Position numbers and translations under genes: made by a program. Positions 32,740 to 40,885 of a DNA stretch of 56,375 bases are shown here, piece after piece. The notes under the pieces were generated by a model. That model was not told the origin of the DNA and made no database searches. It worked only from the letters and a program-made list of their open reading frames with translations. How positions within the stretch are numbered: position 1 is the stretch's first letter; the number at the start of each line of letters is the position of its first letter. Origin of the DNA: Chloroflexota bacterium (GTDB lineage Bacteria; Chloroflexota; Limnocylindria; P2-11E). The DNA lies in contig VBIL01000037.1 in assembly GCA_005879975.1 (NCBI GenBank), positions 1 to 56,375 of the forward strand, written 5' to 3'.

Positions 32740-33673
32740 GTTCGGCATACACATTGGCCATCTCGGCGGCCCGCTCGATGAGATGCGACGATTGTGGCGA
32801 TTCGCGGACGAGCGCGGGTTCGACTGGTTCTCGCTATCGGATCATTTTCAGGAGACGCCACCACAAGGTGGGGACATCGACTGCTTCGAGTCGATCGCCA
32901 CGCTGTCTGCCGCGGCCCTGGAGACGACGAAGGTCCGGGTCGGTTGCCTCGTCTTCTGCGTCGGCTACCGGCACCCCGGCGTTCTCGCGAAGGCGATGAG
33001 CACCGTCGATCACCTATCCAAAGGACGTGCTGACTGCGGCCTGGGTGCGGGGTGGGACGAGGTCGAGTTCGCGTCGTACGGCATCCCGTTTCCATCCATC
33101 GGCGAGCGCGAGGATCAGTTGGAGGAGTACGCCGAGGTCCTCCGTCTCCTGTTTGATCGTCGTCGCGCCGACTTCAGCGGCACGCACTACAAATTCGTAG
33201 ACGCCCCGAACAACCCCAAGCCTCTCCAAAAGCGGCTGCCTATCTGGATCGGAGGCGCCGGAGAGAAACGGACTCTTCGAACCGCCGCTCGCTTCGCCGA
33301 CGGCTGGAACGCGCCGTATCTCGCGCCGGCGGAGTGGAAGCGCAAGAGCGAGGTACTGGACGCGTGGTGCGTCAAGGTGGGCCGCGATCCCGAGTCGATC
33401 GCGCGGACCATCAACGTCGGGTTCTACATGGGCGCCGACGACGCGGGAGCAAAGCGTCACGAGGAGCGGTACCAACGGCACTGGTCGAAGGACACGCACG
33501 GAGTTACGGGATTCCTGCGCGGCAGGTCGCGCGCGGCCGCGGACGTGGTGGCGTCATACGCAGATGCGGGCGCCCACCGCGTGAACATCGCTCTACGCGA
33601 GGGACCGTACGACTGGGATGCTCTCGAAGCGTTCGTCGACGACGTGATGCCGCAGTTCAAGGAGGCTTCCTGA
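32735..33673 (+). CDS. LLM-class flavin-dependent oxidoreductase (F420-type)
   Basis: The enzyme begins IRFGIHIGHLGGPLDEMRRL, the usual first barrel strand, followed by GFDWFSLSDHFQETPPQGG, ECFESIATLSA-like and VRVGCLVFCVGYRHPGVLAK. Further motifs are STVDHLSKGRADCGLGAGWD, EEYAEVLRLLFDRRRADFSG and LPIWIGGAGEKRTLRTAARF. This resembles F420-dependent LLM oxidoreductases. The first codon of the homologous region is ATT at 32735, overlapping the previous TAG; the first ATG (32783) would remove the first strand. The stop overlaps the next ATG by one base (TGATG). Confidence 0.8.
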   Translation: MRFGIHIGHLGGPLDEMRRLWRFADERGFDWFSLSDHFQETPPQGGDIDCFESIATLSAAALETTKVRVGCLVFCVGYRHPGVLAKAMSTVDHLSKGRADCGLGAGWDEVEFASYGIPFPSIGEREDQLEEYAEVLRLLFDRRRADFSGTHYKFVDAPNNPKPLQKRLPIWIGGAGEKRTLRTAARFADGWNAPYLAPAEWKRKSEVLDAWCVKVGRDPESIARTINVGFYMGADDAGAKRHEERYQRHWSKDTHGVTGFLRGRSRAAADVVASYADAGAHRVNIALREGPYDWDALEAFVDDVMPQFKEAS

Positions 33674-33792
33674 TGCATCGGATCATCGTCGCGCTCTTTC
33701 TGCTCGCAGCTCTGATGACGCTCGGCGGCACGGCCTGCGGTTACGGTGGTGGCGGTGGACAAGGCTCTCCCGCGCCGAGCGTCGGGTACTAG
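33673..33792 (+). CDS. very small lipoprotein
   Basis: A 39-residue protein: MHRIIVALFLLAALMTLGG followed by TACGYGGGGG, with lipobox-like GGTAC and tail SPAPSVGY. The start overlaps the LLM stop (TGATG), so it is co-translated. Its similarity in plan to the lipoprotein before the LLM gene suggests paralogues. It might be a cell-surface peptide; function unknown. Confidence 0.5.
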   Translation: MHRIIVALFLLAALMTLGGTACGYGGGGGQGSPAPSVGY

Positions 33793-34183
33793 CGAGACCC
33801 CGCGCCTTCGTATCGCACCGTTCACGCACGAGGGCTCGCGGGGAAACTGGATCGTCCGCTGGCGCGTCCGCAACGACGGCACGCGCAGGCTTCGGCTCAT
33901 CTCCGCGACGCAGCCTCATGCGCAGTTTCGAACGCCAGAGAAGGCGCTCGAACAGGAGGTCGCGGCCGGTGCGGAAGGTGATATCGCTTTGCCGGTGCGG
34001 TTCGCCGAGACGCCTGGCAGCCTCGTCGAGAATCCTTTCCTGATCCTCCGCGTCGCGGACGGCGATGTGGTGTGGCGTGTCCTCGCACGCGTGAGCGTGA
34101 CCGCAGGCCCGGGCGGCGAGCCGATCGCCGGCAACACCATATCGATCACGACCCACCGCGTCGGAGCCGTCTCGCGGGACTAG
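33746..34183 (+). CDS. hypothetical beta-rich protein, start uncertain
   Basis: The convincing coding part begins at about 33805: PRLRIAPFTHEGSRGNWIVR, WRVRNDGTRRLRLISATQPH, EVAAGAEGDIALPVRFAET, NPFLILRVADGDVVWRVLAR and VGAVSRD. This looks like an Ig/beta-sandwich domain. No usable start lies between the preceding lipoprotein stop (33792) and this region; the only in-frame starts are GTGs inside the lipoprotein gene (33746). No membrane segment or signal is visible. Function unknown. Confidence 0.5.
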   Translation: MVAVDKALPRRASGTSETPRLRIAPFTHEGSRGNWIVRWRVRNDGTRRLRLISATQPHAQFRTPEKALEQEVAAGAEGDIALPVRFAETPGSLVENPFLILRVADGDVVWRVLARVSVTAGPGGEPIAGNTISITTHRVGAVSRD

Positions 34184-34192
34184 GCTTTCATC

Positions 34193-34408
34193 GTGGAAGA
34201 GAACGACCGCTACGTCATGCAGCGGATGAAGGGCTGACGCGGCAACTGAAGCCAAGGCTTCGAAGAGACCACGGGTATGGTCTCCAACGTGCTCGAGGTG
34301 GACCAGGACGACCTGGTCAAGCAGCTCAAGACCTTCAAGAAGAAATACGCCGAGGATGCGGAGTACAAGAAGCTGCGCGCGACCCTGCCGAAGGACTGGC
34401 CCTTCTAG
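34193..34408 (+). pseudogene. small gene with two in-frame TGA codons
   Basis: Reading one frame from GTG 34193: MEENDRYVMQRMKG, then TGA, RGN, TGA, then SQGFEETTGMVSNVLEVDQ and KKYAEDAEYKKLRATLPKDW to the TAG at 34408. The second part has clear coding character; its first ATG is at 34277 (43 residues if translated alone). The frame stays constant across both TGAs, so the gene is either decayed, has compensating indels, or is recoded. It is convergent with the next gene, stop codons overlapping at CTAG. Confidence 0.5.
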
Positions 34409-35196
34409 ACCTGCGCGAGCCGCTCCTTGGGCAACCGCACTTCGGGGTGCCGTAGCGCGAGCCGTCCGGTCTTCCCGCTCCAGTAGACGTCGCGCTGGCC
34501 GGTCATCGCCTGCACGTGGCCGTCCCACTCGAAGTTGAACGCCTCGACGCCAAGATGCACCGCGCGCCGGCATTTCTCGCGAACCTCGTCCGTCGTCGCG
34601 TACTCACGAATCGCGGCGATCTGACGATCTCCGTGACCGGTGTCCTGCTCCGCATGAAGCTCGTACGTCGCCGCGGCGCGCCGCGAGAAGCCGTAATGGC
34701 CGGTGAGCTCCTTGTACACACGCGCGGCCGCGCCATCGGGACCACCGTGCATCGCCTCGACGAATGCCAGGAGCGAGATTCCTTCGAGCGCTGAGCGATT
34801 CTGACAACCCGAGCGGATCATCTCGATCGCGGCGAGAGTGCCGGGGGCGGGATCGGCCTGGTCGGCCTGGTCGCGAGCGATGCCCGCTTCGTCAAGCATC
34901 TGCAGCATGATGTCGACGTGGGTCTTCTCGCCCCCTAGCTCCTCCATGAAGTTCTCCATCACGATGTCCATGAGCGCGTAGTTCCGCTCGCTCGCGACAT
35001 TCGTGACGATGTACCCGAAGAAGATCGGATTGGTACGCACGCGCAGGTAGTGCTGGATCTCGCCAAGAGCGATCTGCTCGCGGGTCCACCGGTGTTCGAC
35101 AATGCCCTTGAACCACGGGTGGTCCGGCATGAAGAGCTCGCGGGCGACGCTCCAGAGCTCGTCGATGAATTTCTCGTTCGCCACCAGGAGCCTCAC
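34405..35196 (-). CDS. heme-oxygenase-fold iron protein (TenA/PqqC/HDO-like)
   Basis: About 263 residues. An all-helical protein with HPWFKGIVEHRWTREQIALG, EIQHYLRVRTNPIFFGYIVT, ALMDIVMENFMEELGGEKTH and ELHAEQDTGHGDRQIAAIRE. Glu and His residues placed like this occur in TenA/THI-4, PqqC and the diiron-oxidase (HDO) group of heme-oxygenase-fold proteins. The GTG at 35196 is the first start after the homologous region opens; the long upstream frame is shadow. A palindromic operator-like site lies 26 bases upstream. Substrate unknown. Confidence 0.72.
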   Translation of the reverse strand: MRLLVANEKFIDELWSVARELFMPDHPWFKGIVEHRWTREQIALGEIQHYLRVRTNPIFFGYIVTNVASERNYALMDIVMENFMEELGGEKTHVDIMLQMLDEAGIARDQADQADPAPGTLAAIEMIRSGCQNRSALEGISLLAFVEAMHGGPDGAAARVYKELTGHYGFSRRAAATYELHAEQDTGHGDRQIAAIREYATTDEVREKCRRAVHLGVEAFNFEWDGHVQAMTGQRDVYWSGKTGRLALRHPEVRLPKERLAQV

Positions 35197-35221
35197 TCTA
35201 CGCGCGATCTCCGCGCGAAGG

Positions 35222-35241
35222 TCCGTATCAACCGATACGGA
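35222..35241. promoter_or_regulatory. 20-bp inverted repeat, probable operator
   Basis: TCCGTATCAACCGATACGGA: two 8-bp arms around AACC with no mismatch. It lies in the intergenic region between the divergent heme-oxygenase-fold gene (start 35196) and the secreted HExxH protein (start 35312), a place where one repressor dimer could control both. Confidence 0.5.
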
Positions 35242-35311
35242 ACAGCCGGTCGTACTGCCTCTACTGGGGGGTCGTTGGCGGCACCGGTAAACCCGAGCAT
35301 TTCGGCCGGCG

Positions 35312-36694
35312 ATGAAGTCATCCTTCACCCGCGCCTTCTCGCTCGCGGCCATCGCGCTCGTCTTCTCCGCCTGCGTGCCCGCAGGCCTGGCCTCGACGGG
35401 GATCGCGATCGATCCGCAGACCGTTGTCATCGCGATCACGGAGGAAACGGAGCTGGCCGCCGTGCTGAGCGGGGGTGCGCCGTTCGGCCAAGGGACGGTG
35501 CGCTGGTCGGTCGACCCGATCGAGCTTGGCACCGTCGACGCCGGAGGCCGCTTCACGGCCGGACCGCGCAGCGGGAGCGGATCGGTCACGGCAAGCCTCG
35601 GAACGCTCTCGGCGACCGCTCATATCACCGTCAGTTGTCCGACTTCGCGTTTCGTCCGGGGGATCACCTTCAACGTGTGGTGCACCGATTCGGCCGATGT
35701 CTATGTGGACGCTCGTGTCTCGGGAGATGACGCCGCGGCGGTGGCGGCCCTCGCCGAGTCGGACACGGCCGCTGTGCAGAAGGACCTCGCCCGGTCGTTC
35801 CACACGCGCGCTCTCATCTACGTCTTCGCCGACACCTCGTCCTACCTGCCGGGCGTCCGTCACATCTTCGGCGAACGAACGGGGGCGACCGCGATGGAAA
35901 CGGACGCTTTCTTCGCGCCGTGGGTGGACGCGATCGCGGTGGACTGGCACCAGATGTCGCGCGACGTCCCCATCACCGGGCTCCGTCACGAGCTGACCCA
36001 TCGCCTGGTATGGCAGATCACCGGGTCCCGGACGTCGCGGGCCGAGCTGGATGGACTGCAGAAAGCGCCGGCTCCGGACGTGCCCGCATGGCTCGACGAA
36101 GGCCTCGCTCACGTCGAGGAGAGCACGCTCGCCGGCGCCGGATGGATTGCCGTGCAAGATCGGACCTTCGCCGCGGCCCTCTCGGGCAGCTCGCGGCTGA
36201 CCCTCCGCGATCTGGCGGATCTCCCGAAGTGGAACGCGCGCACCGGGACAGACGGCTACTACCAATACCTCGTCGCGGCTGAGGCGGTCCGATTGCTTCA
36301 GGCCGACCTGGGACAGGAGGGCATCGTCACGATCCTCGAACGGATCCGCGACGGTGCCTCATTCAGCGACGCCTATCGCGTCGTCGCAGGATCTTCGTTC
36401 GACGGGTTCACAGCGGCGTTTGCCGAGCGAATGCGTGCAGCCGTCACCCCATACCCGGGGATCGCGTCCGCGCCCCGCGGAAGGCAGTCGGTCATCATGG
36501 TCTACGGCTTCACGCCGGGGTCGCTTGTCACGTTTTCGGTGAGCGGGCCCGCCGCGCTCACGTCGGTCGAGCACATGGACGAATACGGCAACGCAATGCT
36601 GATCCTGGGAAGCGGATATCCGGCCGGAAGTTACAGCGTCGGCGTCCTTGGCGGTGACGGCAAGGTGCGGCCCATGTACACGTTCACCAAGTGA
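35312..36694 (+). CDS. lipoprotein with HExxH peptidase-like domain
   Basis: A 460-residue protein. The signal MKSSFTRAFSLAAIALVFSA precedes Cys 21 (lipobox FSAC). Residues about 35-110 form an Ig-like (BIG2-type) domain (ELGTVDAGGRFTAGPRSGSG, then VTASLGTLSATAHITV). A gluzincin-like catalytic region follows, with GLRHELTHRLVWQI (HExxH), WLDEGLAHVEESTLAG (third ligand Glu) and a helical tail as in peptidase MA/M1-like families. A C-terminal beta domain ends at the TAA/TGA near 36694. Probably a surface metallopeptidase. Confidence 0.72.
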   Translation: MKSSFTRAFSLAAIALVFSACVPAGLASTGIAIDPQTVVIAITEETELAAVLSGGAPFGQGTVRWSVDPIELGTVDAGGRFTAGPRSGSGSVTASLGTLSATAHITVSCPTSRFVRGITFNVWCTDSADVYVDARVSGDDAAAVAALAESDTAAVQKDLARSFHTRALIYVFADTSSYLPGVRHIFGERTGATAMETDAFFAPWVDAIAVDWHQMSRDVPITGLRHELTHRLVWQITGSRTSRAELDGLQKAPAPDVPAWLDEGLAHVEESTLAGAGWIAVQDRTFAAALSGSSRLTLRDLADLPKWNARTGTDGYYQYLVAAEAVRLLQADLGQEGIVTILERIRDGASFSDAYRVVAGSSFDGFTAAFAERMRAAVTPYPGIASAPRGRQSVIMVYGFTPGSLVTFSVSGPAALTSVEHMDEYGNAMLILGSGYPAGSYSVGVLGGDGKVRPMYTFTK

Positions 36695-36729
36695 GTCGCT
36701 AGCCGAAGTCGTCGCTAGGCTTACTGATC

Positions 36730-37956
36730 GTGGAACCCGGCCTGTACGTGACCTTCTTTACGCAAGGCACCTCGTTCGAGAACGACCTGCCGCCCGTCGG
36801 TCCCCTCGAGCATCTCGTCATCGTCGATCGACGGATCGTGGCCGACCGCAAGTCGGTCCACCACACCGATCGCTCGGGCGGCGGTAACCGATGGATCCAG
36901 GCGGAGCTCGAGCTGCAGCGGGCGATGGGCAATGAGCCGGGCGGCGCGCGCCATCCCGACATCCGTGTGGGGGCCCCGGGTGGTGTGTACCTTCGATTCG
37001 CATCGTTCGGCGATGTGCCGGAACCGAATGCCGTACCCGAGCTCGGGCCCTTCGCCATCGTTGTCCTTGGCCGAAACGGGCTCGAAGCGGACGGAGAGCT
37101 GATCGCGACGCGGACGGGGACCAAGCGCACGCTGTGGGAGCTCACGAGGGCCGCAGGCAAGAAGCTCGAAGGGGTCGTTCGGCCGGACATCGCGTTTCGG
37201 AGCTCGACGACCGTCTATCACCCGAAGGTTCGTGCGGCGCAACCGCGTCCCGGGATCGTAAGCCGCATCGCGCGGCCCCCGGCCAATCCGCCGATTCCGG
37301 CACCGACCGTCGCGAGGCCCGTGGAGCGAGGGCTGGCCCCTCCGGTCGCGCCGACGGGCATCGATGAGCCAACCGGAACCCTGTTGAATCGGATCACCGC
37401 CACCCCCCGCGTTGAGGAGCGTCGGTCCGTCCAAAGAGACGAGGACTCGAGCTGGCGGGAGATCCTGTGGCGCGCTCGGTTCGTGATCACCGCGGTGCTC
37501 GTTGCCGCCGTCGTCGTATTCGGGTTCACGTCGCTCCGGACGTCCCTCACGACCCCGTCGACGAACGTCGTCGGCCTCGGCAAGGTGATCAGTGGGCCGC
37601 GCTGGGATTACCAGGTGGACAACGTCTCGCGTGCGCCGACGGCCGGAAGGGCTCGCCCCCAAGGGGTGTACCTGGTCGTCCGCGTCGCCGCCACGAATCG
37701 TGGCTCCGCCGGCGCGCGGATCGTGCCCAGGGACTTCGTCGTGGTCGACGCGAGCGGCGGAGAACACACGGCCTTGCCCGAGACGGACCCCGCCTATTTC
37801 AGCGACCAAAACACCAATTCGCCCTATGTTTGGACGAACTCGTACCCGGTCGGGCGGGCAGCGCCCCTGACGCTCATCTTCGACGTCAGCCCTTCGCTCA
37901 AGGGTCTACAGCTGGTGGCCGCAGAGGTGCCCGGGACGCGCGTCCGCCTCGATTGA
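36730..37956 (+). CDS. membrane protein with C-terminal DUF4352-like domain
   Basis: A 408-residue protein. A soluble N-terminal region (EPGLYVTFFTQGTSFENDLP, GGVYLRFASFGDVPEPNAVP) is followed by a Pro-rich linker, one membrane helix (FVITAVLVAAVVVFGFTSL, about residue 250) and an outer beta domain (GVYLVVRVAATNRGSAGARI, VPRDFVVVDASGGEHTALPE), which resembles the DUF4352/telomere-repeat-factor-like fold. GTG start. Independent promoter likely, 36 bases after the preceding gene. Confidence 0.68.
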   Translation: MEPGLYVTFFTQGTSFENDLPPVGPLEHLVIVDRRIVADRKSVHHTDRSGGGNRWIQAELELQRAMGNEPGGARHPDIRVGAPGGVYLRFASFGDVPEPNAVPELGPFAIVVLGRNGLEADGELIATRTGTKRTLWELTRAAGKKLEGVVRPDIAFRSSTTVYHPKVRAAQPRPGIVSRIARPPANPPIPAPTVARPVERGLAPPVAPTGIDEPTGTLLNRITATPRVEERRSVQRDEDSSWREILWRARFVITAVLVAAVVVFGFTSLRTSLTTPSTNVVGLGKVISGPRWDYQVDNVSRAPTAGRARPQGVYLVVRVAATNRGSAGARIVPRDFVVVDASGGEHTALPETDPAYFSDQNTNSPYVWTNSYPVGRAAPLTLIFDVSPSLKGLQLVAAEVPGTRVRLD

Positions 37957-38001
37957 GCGGAGGAGGCGCGAGACTCGCGCCTCCCCCTCGTCACACGTAC
38001 C

Positions 38002-40005
38002 TCAGTTCGCGAACTTGAACACGTTGGGCTGTAGTGTGACGCCGGTGTTCAGCTTCACGATCTCCGCGAGCGTGTGCCGGAAGTCCACGCCGAAGACCTG
38101 ATCGATAAGTCGCAGGCCTGGGTCGTTCTGATAGAAGAAGCGGTCGCCGTCGCGGATGGCCGCGAACTGCTTCTTCCACATCGCGAGCTGGAGCTCGCCG
38201 AACACCGTCCCGTTGACGTGGCGCTCGGAGACCATTCCGACGAACGCGTCGAGGCGGTCGACGTTGCCATAGATCGCCTTGAGTCGCGCGGCGACGGTCG
38301 AGCGCCGTACGCCGGTGACGACCTCTTCATCGGCCGCGTTGGTGCCGGGAGTGACGATGTTCCCGCTCGCGTCGCGGAGCTCGACGAAGTCAAGGATGTT
38401 CGGATCGTTGATCGGATCCCGCGGGTTGATCGCGGGATCGCTGGGGAATCGCTGGCTGCCCTCGCCGGTCACCGCGATGAACGATGTCTTTGGCGCGAGG
38501 CCATACGCGCGGCGCAGGTCGTTGTATAGAGGGATGCCATGATCGCGGCCACGCGCGATGTCTATCGCGCCAAGGTCGCTCACGCCGCTGAAGCAGTCGG
38601 GATTCACGATCGGCACGCCGCACACCGTCGGGTCGGGAACACCCGGCTTTGGGACTTGGAAGAGCACGCTGCGGAGCGCGTTGTCGATCTGCTCGTCGTT
38701 CTCGTATTGGCGCTGGCTGAGGCTCTGGAAGACCGGACCGAGTCCGAGATTCTGGAGAAGATCGGGGTTGCCGAACGCCGCCGCGAGTGGGATCTCGAGA
38801 TTGACTTGGTCACCGTCGGGCTCCACAACGACCTGCTGTGCCGCGAAAGCGGCGAGCTGCGCGTCGGTGTAAGTGCCGGCGGGAACGCTCGTGTCGAACT
38901 CGCCGTGGATCATGCTGTGCGCCCGGTAGCCGACGACCGCGAACTCGTTCGACAGGCCAGGGTTCACGGACGGGTCGTAGCCGTCGTACGGCTTCAGCCG
39001 AACCCCGAGCGCGGGCAGGAACTGGGTGTAGGTGATGTATTGGATCTCCGCACCGACCACTCGGCGCGCGATCTGGAATTTTTGCTCCGCCGAGAGGTAC
39101 TTGGGCAATTTGGCGACGATGCGGTTGTGTTCGCGCGCGAAGAGGGTGTGCAACGAGGTCAGGGCGATGTTCTCGTTGGCGCGCACATCGCCGGCGACCA
39201 CAGCGCGGTTCGGTGTCCCGACGAGCGGACCCATGAGATCCATGGCGGGCGCTTTGGAGGGATCGCCGCGGGCGGTCACCCGCGGCAGGAAGCCGTCCTT
39301 GGTGAGCAGGAGCCGGGCACTCTTGCTCGACCCCTCGTTATCGCCGGGGCCGTCGTTCGACATTTGGTCGGCGCGAGCGTCGTTGTTCGACCTGTCGTGG
39401 TCGATAGCCTCGTCGTTCGACCCGTTGTTGTCGAGCGGCCCTGCTCGCAGCCAGTCCAGGCGGGTCGCGTCGACGCCGTAGACGTTGGACGCGTCGATGA
39501 AGCTGCTGAGCGTGTTGATCTGCTGGCGGGCCGAGCTTACGCCCGTGCCGGGAGCCGCTGGGGTACGCGAGAAGGCGATCGCGCCGAAGTCGTTCCTGAA
39601 CTCCTCCAGCGGGTCCGCCGAGTCGAAACGGATGGCCGCGTTCTCCGCGGGCCGTTCATCCCTCAGACCGAAATCGTGATCGAGGAACTGCCCCCAGACC
39701 CAGCCCCACTGGGTGACGCCGTCCTTCGAGAAGATGTTCTGTCCGACATCGTTGAAGATCCGGTTGCTCACATAGCGGATTGATGGCCCGCCCACCATGG
39801 CCGAGATCCCGTCGGCGTAATTGGTGGGTGCAACTCGAAGGTAAAGTGTGTTCGCGCGACCCCACTCGGAATGACGAAGATTATTGCCACTCCCGTCGAG
39901 CGTTCGGAACGCGAATGAGGCCGCGTCGCCAGGGGTCGTGGTGACCGCGAGCACGACTATGGTGAGCGCGAGAGCGAAGACGCCCGAAACTCTCAGATCG
40001 CGCAT
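38002..40005 (-). CDS. secreted animal-type heme peroxidase
   Basis: A 667-residue protein. Signal peptide MRDLRVSGVFALALTIVVLA with a cut near GDAA. The catalytic distal His is in WGWVWGQFLDHDFGLR, and the Arg/His pair and proximal region in NEFAVVGYRAHSMIHGEFD. IALTSLHTLFAREHNRIVAK, ALDIARGRDHG-type DIARGRDHGIPLYNDLRRAY and VGMVSERHVNGTVFGELQL also match the peroxidase-cyclooxygenase superfamily. A GGACGGAGG site precedes the ATG. A tandem Asn/Asp-rich insert (about residues 190-220) is unusual. It would oxidise halides or organics outside the cell. Confidence 0.9.
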   Translation of the reverse strand: MRDLRVSGVFALALTIVVLAVTTTPGDAASFAFRTLDGSGNNLRHSEWGRANTLYLRVAPTNYADGISAMVGGPSIRYVSNRIFNDVGQNIFSKDGVTQWGWVWGQFLDHDFGLRDERPAENAAIRFDSADPLEEFRNDFGAIAFSRTPAAPGTGVSSARQQINTLSSFIDASNVYGVDATRLDWLRAGPLDNNGSNDEAIDHDRSNNDARADQMSNDGPGDNEGSSKSARLLLTKDGFLPRVTARGDPSKAPAMDLMGPLVGTPNRAVVAGDVRANENIALTSLHTLFAREHNRIVAKLPKYLSAEQKFQIARRVVGAEIQYITYTQFLPALGVRLKPYDGYDPSVNPGLSNEFAVVGYRAHSMIHGEFDTSVPAGTYTDAQLAAFAAQQVVVEPDGDQVNLEIPLAAAFGNPDLLQNLGLGPVFQSLSQRQYENDEQIDNALRSVLFQVPKPGVPDPTVCGVPIVNPDCFSGVSDLGAIDIARGRDHGIPLYNDLRRAYGLAPKTSFIAVTGEGSQRFPSDPAINPRDPINDPNILDFVELRDASGNIVTPGTNAADEEVVTGVRRSTVAARLKAIYGNVDRLDAFVGMVSERHVNGTVFGELQLAMWKKQFAAIRDGDRFFYQNDPGLRLIDQVFGVDFRHTLAEIVKLNTGVTLQPNVFKFAN

Positions 40006-40187
40006 ACGAACCTCCGTCCCTTCTCCCCTCGATCAAGGGTTCGGACGGATCACACGCTCACCCGACGAAGCGCCCCGACGCTGGCGCCGCTTCCCTCCCT
40101 TTGGTGGGTGAGCGGCTAACCCAGCCGAACTTCTATGCAATCAACGCGCGGTCATGAAAGCCACGTTATCGACGAGAGATAAGAGTT

Positions 40188-40219
40188 CGGGGTCAGAGGA
40201 TTAAGAAACACGGGGTCAG
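40188..40219 (+). repeat. direct CGGGGTCAG repeats beside tRNA
   Basis: CGGGGTCAG occurs at 40188-40196 and again at 40211-40219, each followed by a similar purine-rich stretch (AGGATTAAG / GTGACTGAAG), 23 bases apart, just downstream of the tRNA-Arg 3' end. The 230-base stretch 40006-40235 otherwise holds only the upstream region of the peroxidase gene and no ORF. Origin unknown. Confidence 0.4.
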
Positions 40220-40235
40220 GTGACTGAAGTACCGG

Positions 40236-40309
40236 CGGGCCGTGCGCGGCTCGAACGCGCCCACTCCTACTTAGAAGGTAGGTGCTCTATCCAACTGAGC
40301 TAACGGCCC
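40236..40309 (-). tRNA. tRNA-Arg (anticodon TCT)
   Basis: On the minus strand GGGCCGT pairs with ACGGCCC as acceptor stem. GCTCAGTTGGATAGAGC forms the D arm, CCTAC-CTTCTAA-GTAGG the anticodon arm with anticodon TCT, and GCGCG-TTCGAGC-CGCGC the T arm. The discriminator is G; no CCA is encoded directly after it. 74 bases. The gene codes for arginine AGA decoding. Confidence 0.93.
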
Positions 40310-40353
40310 ATTCAGAAAGGGAGTCTACAGGCCGACGTGCTAGACATTCGCGC

Positions 40354-40885
40354 ATGCTCCGCCAGCTCGACCACGTCGTTATGGTGGTCCGCGACCTCGC
40401 AGCGGCGATGGACGACTACCGGCGGCGCGGATTCACCGTCACTCCGGGCGGCGAGCACGCTGACGGCCTCACCCACAACGCGCTGATCCCGTTCGCGGAC
40501 GGAAGCTATCTCGAGCTCGTCGCTCCTCTCCGACGACCTGGCCGCGGACACCGCCGCGCTCGGCGAGCTCGTTGCGCACCCTCCGGCACAGGGCGGGCGG
40601 ACCCGTCCCGACGGGACGCCGCTCAAGTGGCGGACGGCGATACTCGTGCCTCCGCTCCCCTTCCTCATCGAGGACCTCACCCCACGCGATCTCCGCGTCC
40701 CGGGTGGCGCACAGATGCAGCACGCCAACGGGGCGACCGGCCTTGAGCTCGTCGCGATCGGCGCGCAAGACGTCGCCGAGACCGAATGGGGATACGCGAA
40801 GCTTCGCGAACGTGGCGCGCCTACGATCGAGCTCCGGCCAGCGGAGACGGATGGCCCGAAGGACATCCGTTTCAAGGTCAGCTAG
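40354..40885 (+). pseudogene. VOC/glyoxalase-like protein, internal deletion with frameshift
   Basis: The N-terminus MLRQLDHVVMVVRDLAAAMD, then HADGLTHNALIPFADGSYLE and LVAPL, is in one frame. From about 40530 the homology continues in another frame: LSDDLAADTAALGELVAHPP, GGRTRPDGTPLKWRTAILVP, PLPFLIEDLTPRDLRVPGG to the stop at 40885. In homologues I recall, about 25-30 residues (GHRWW-type block) lie between these parts. The deletion leaves the frame broken. The family covers small metal-dependent vicinal-oxygen-chelate enzymes. Confidence 0.72.

Noticed and set aside
34193-34408. TGA recoded genome-wide
   Set aside because: TGA is the stop in tadB, tadE, ccdA, ABC permease and other clear genes, so general reassignment is not possible.
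38539-39783. A 414-residue plus-strand ORF over the peroxidase
   Set aside because: Antisense; acidic low-complexity composition mirrors the peroxidase codons.
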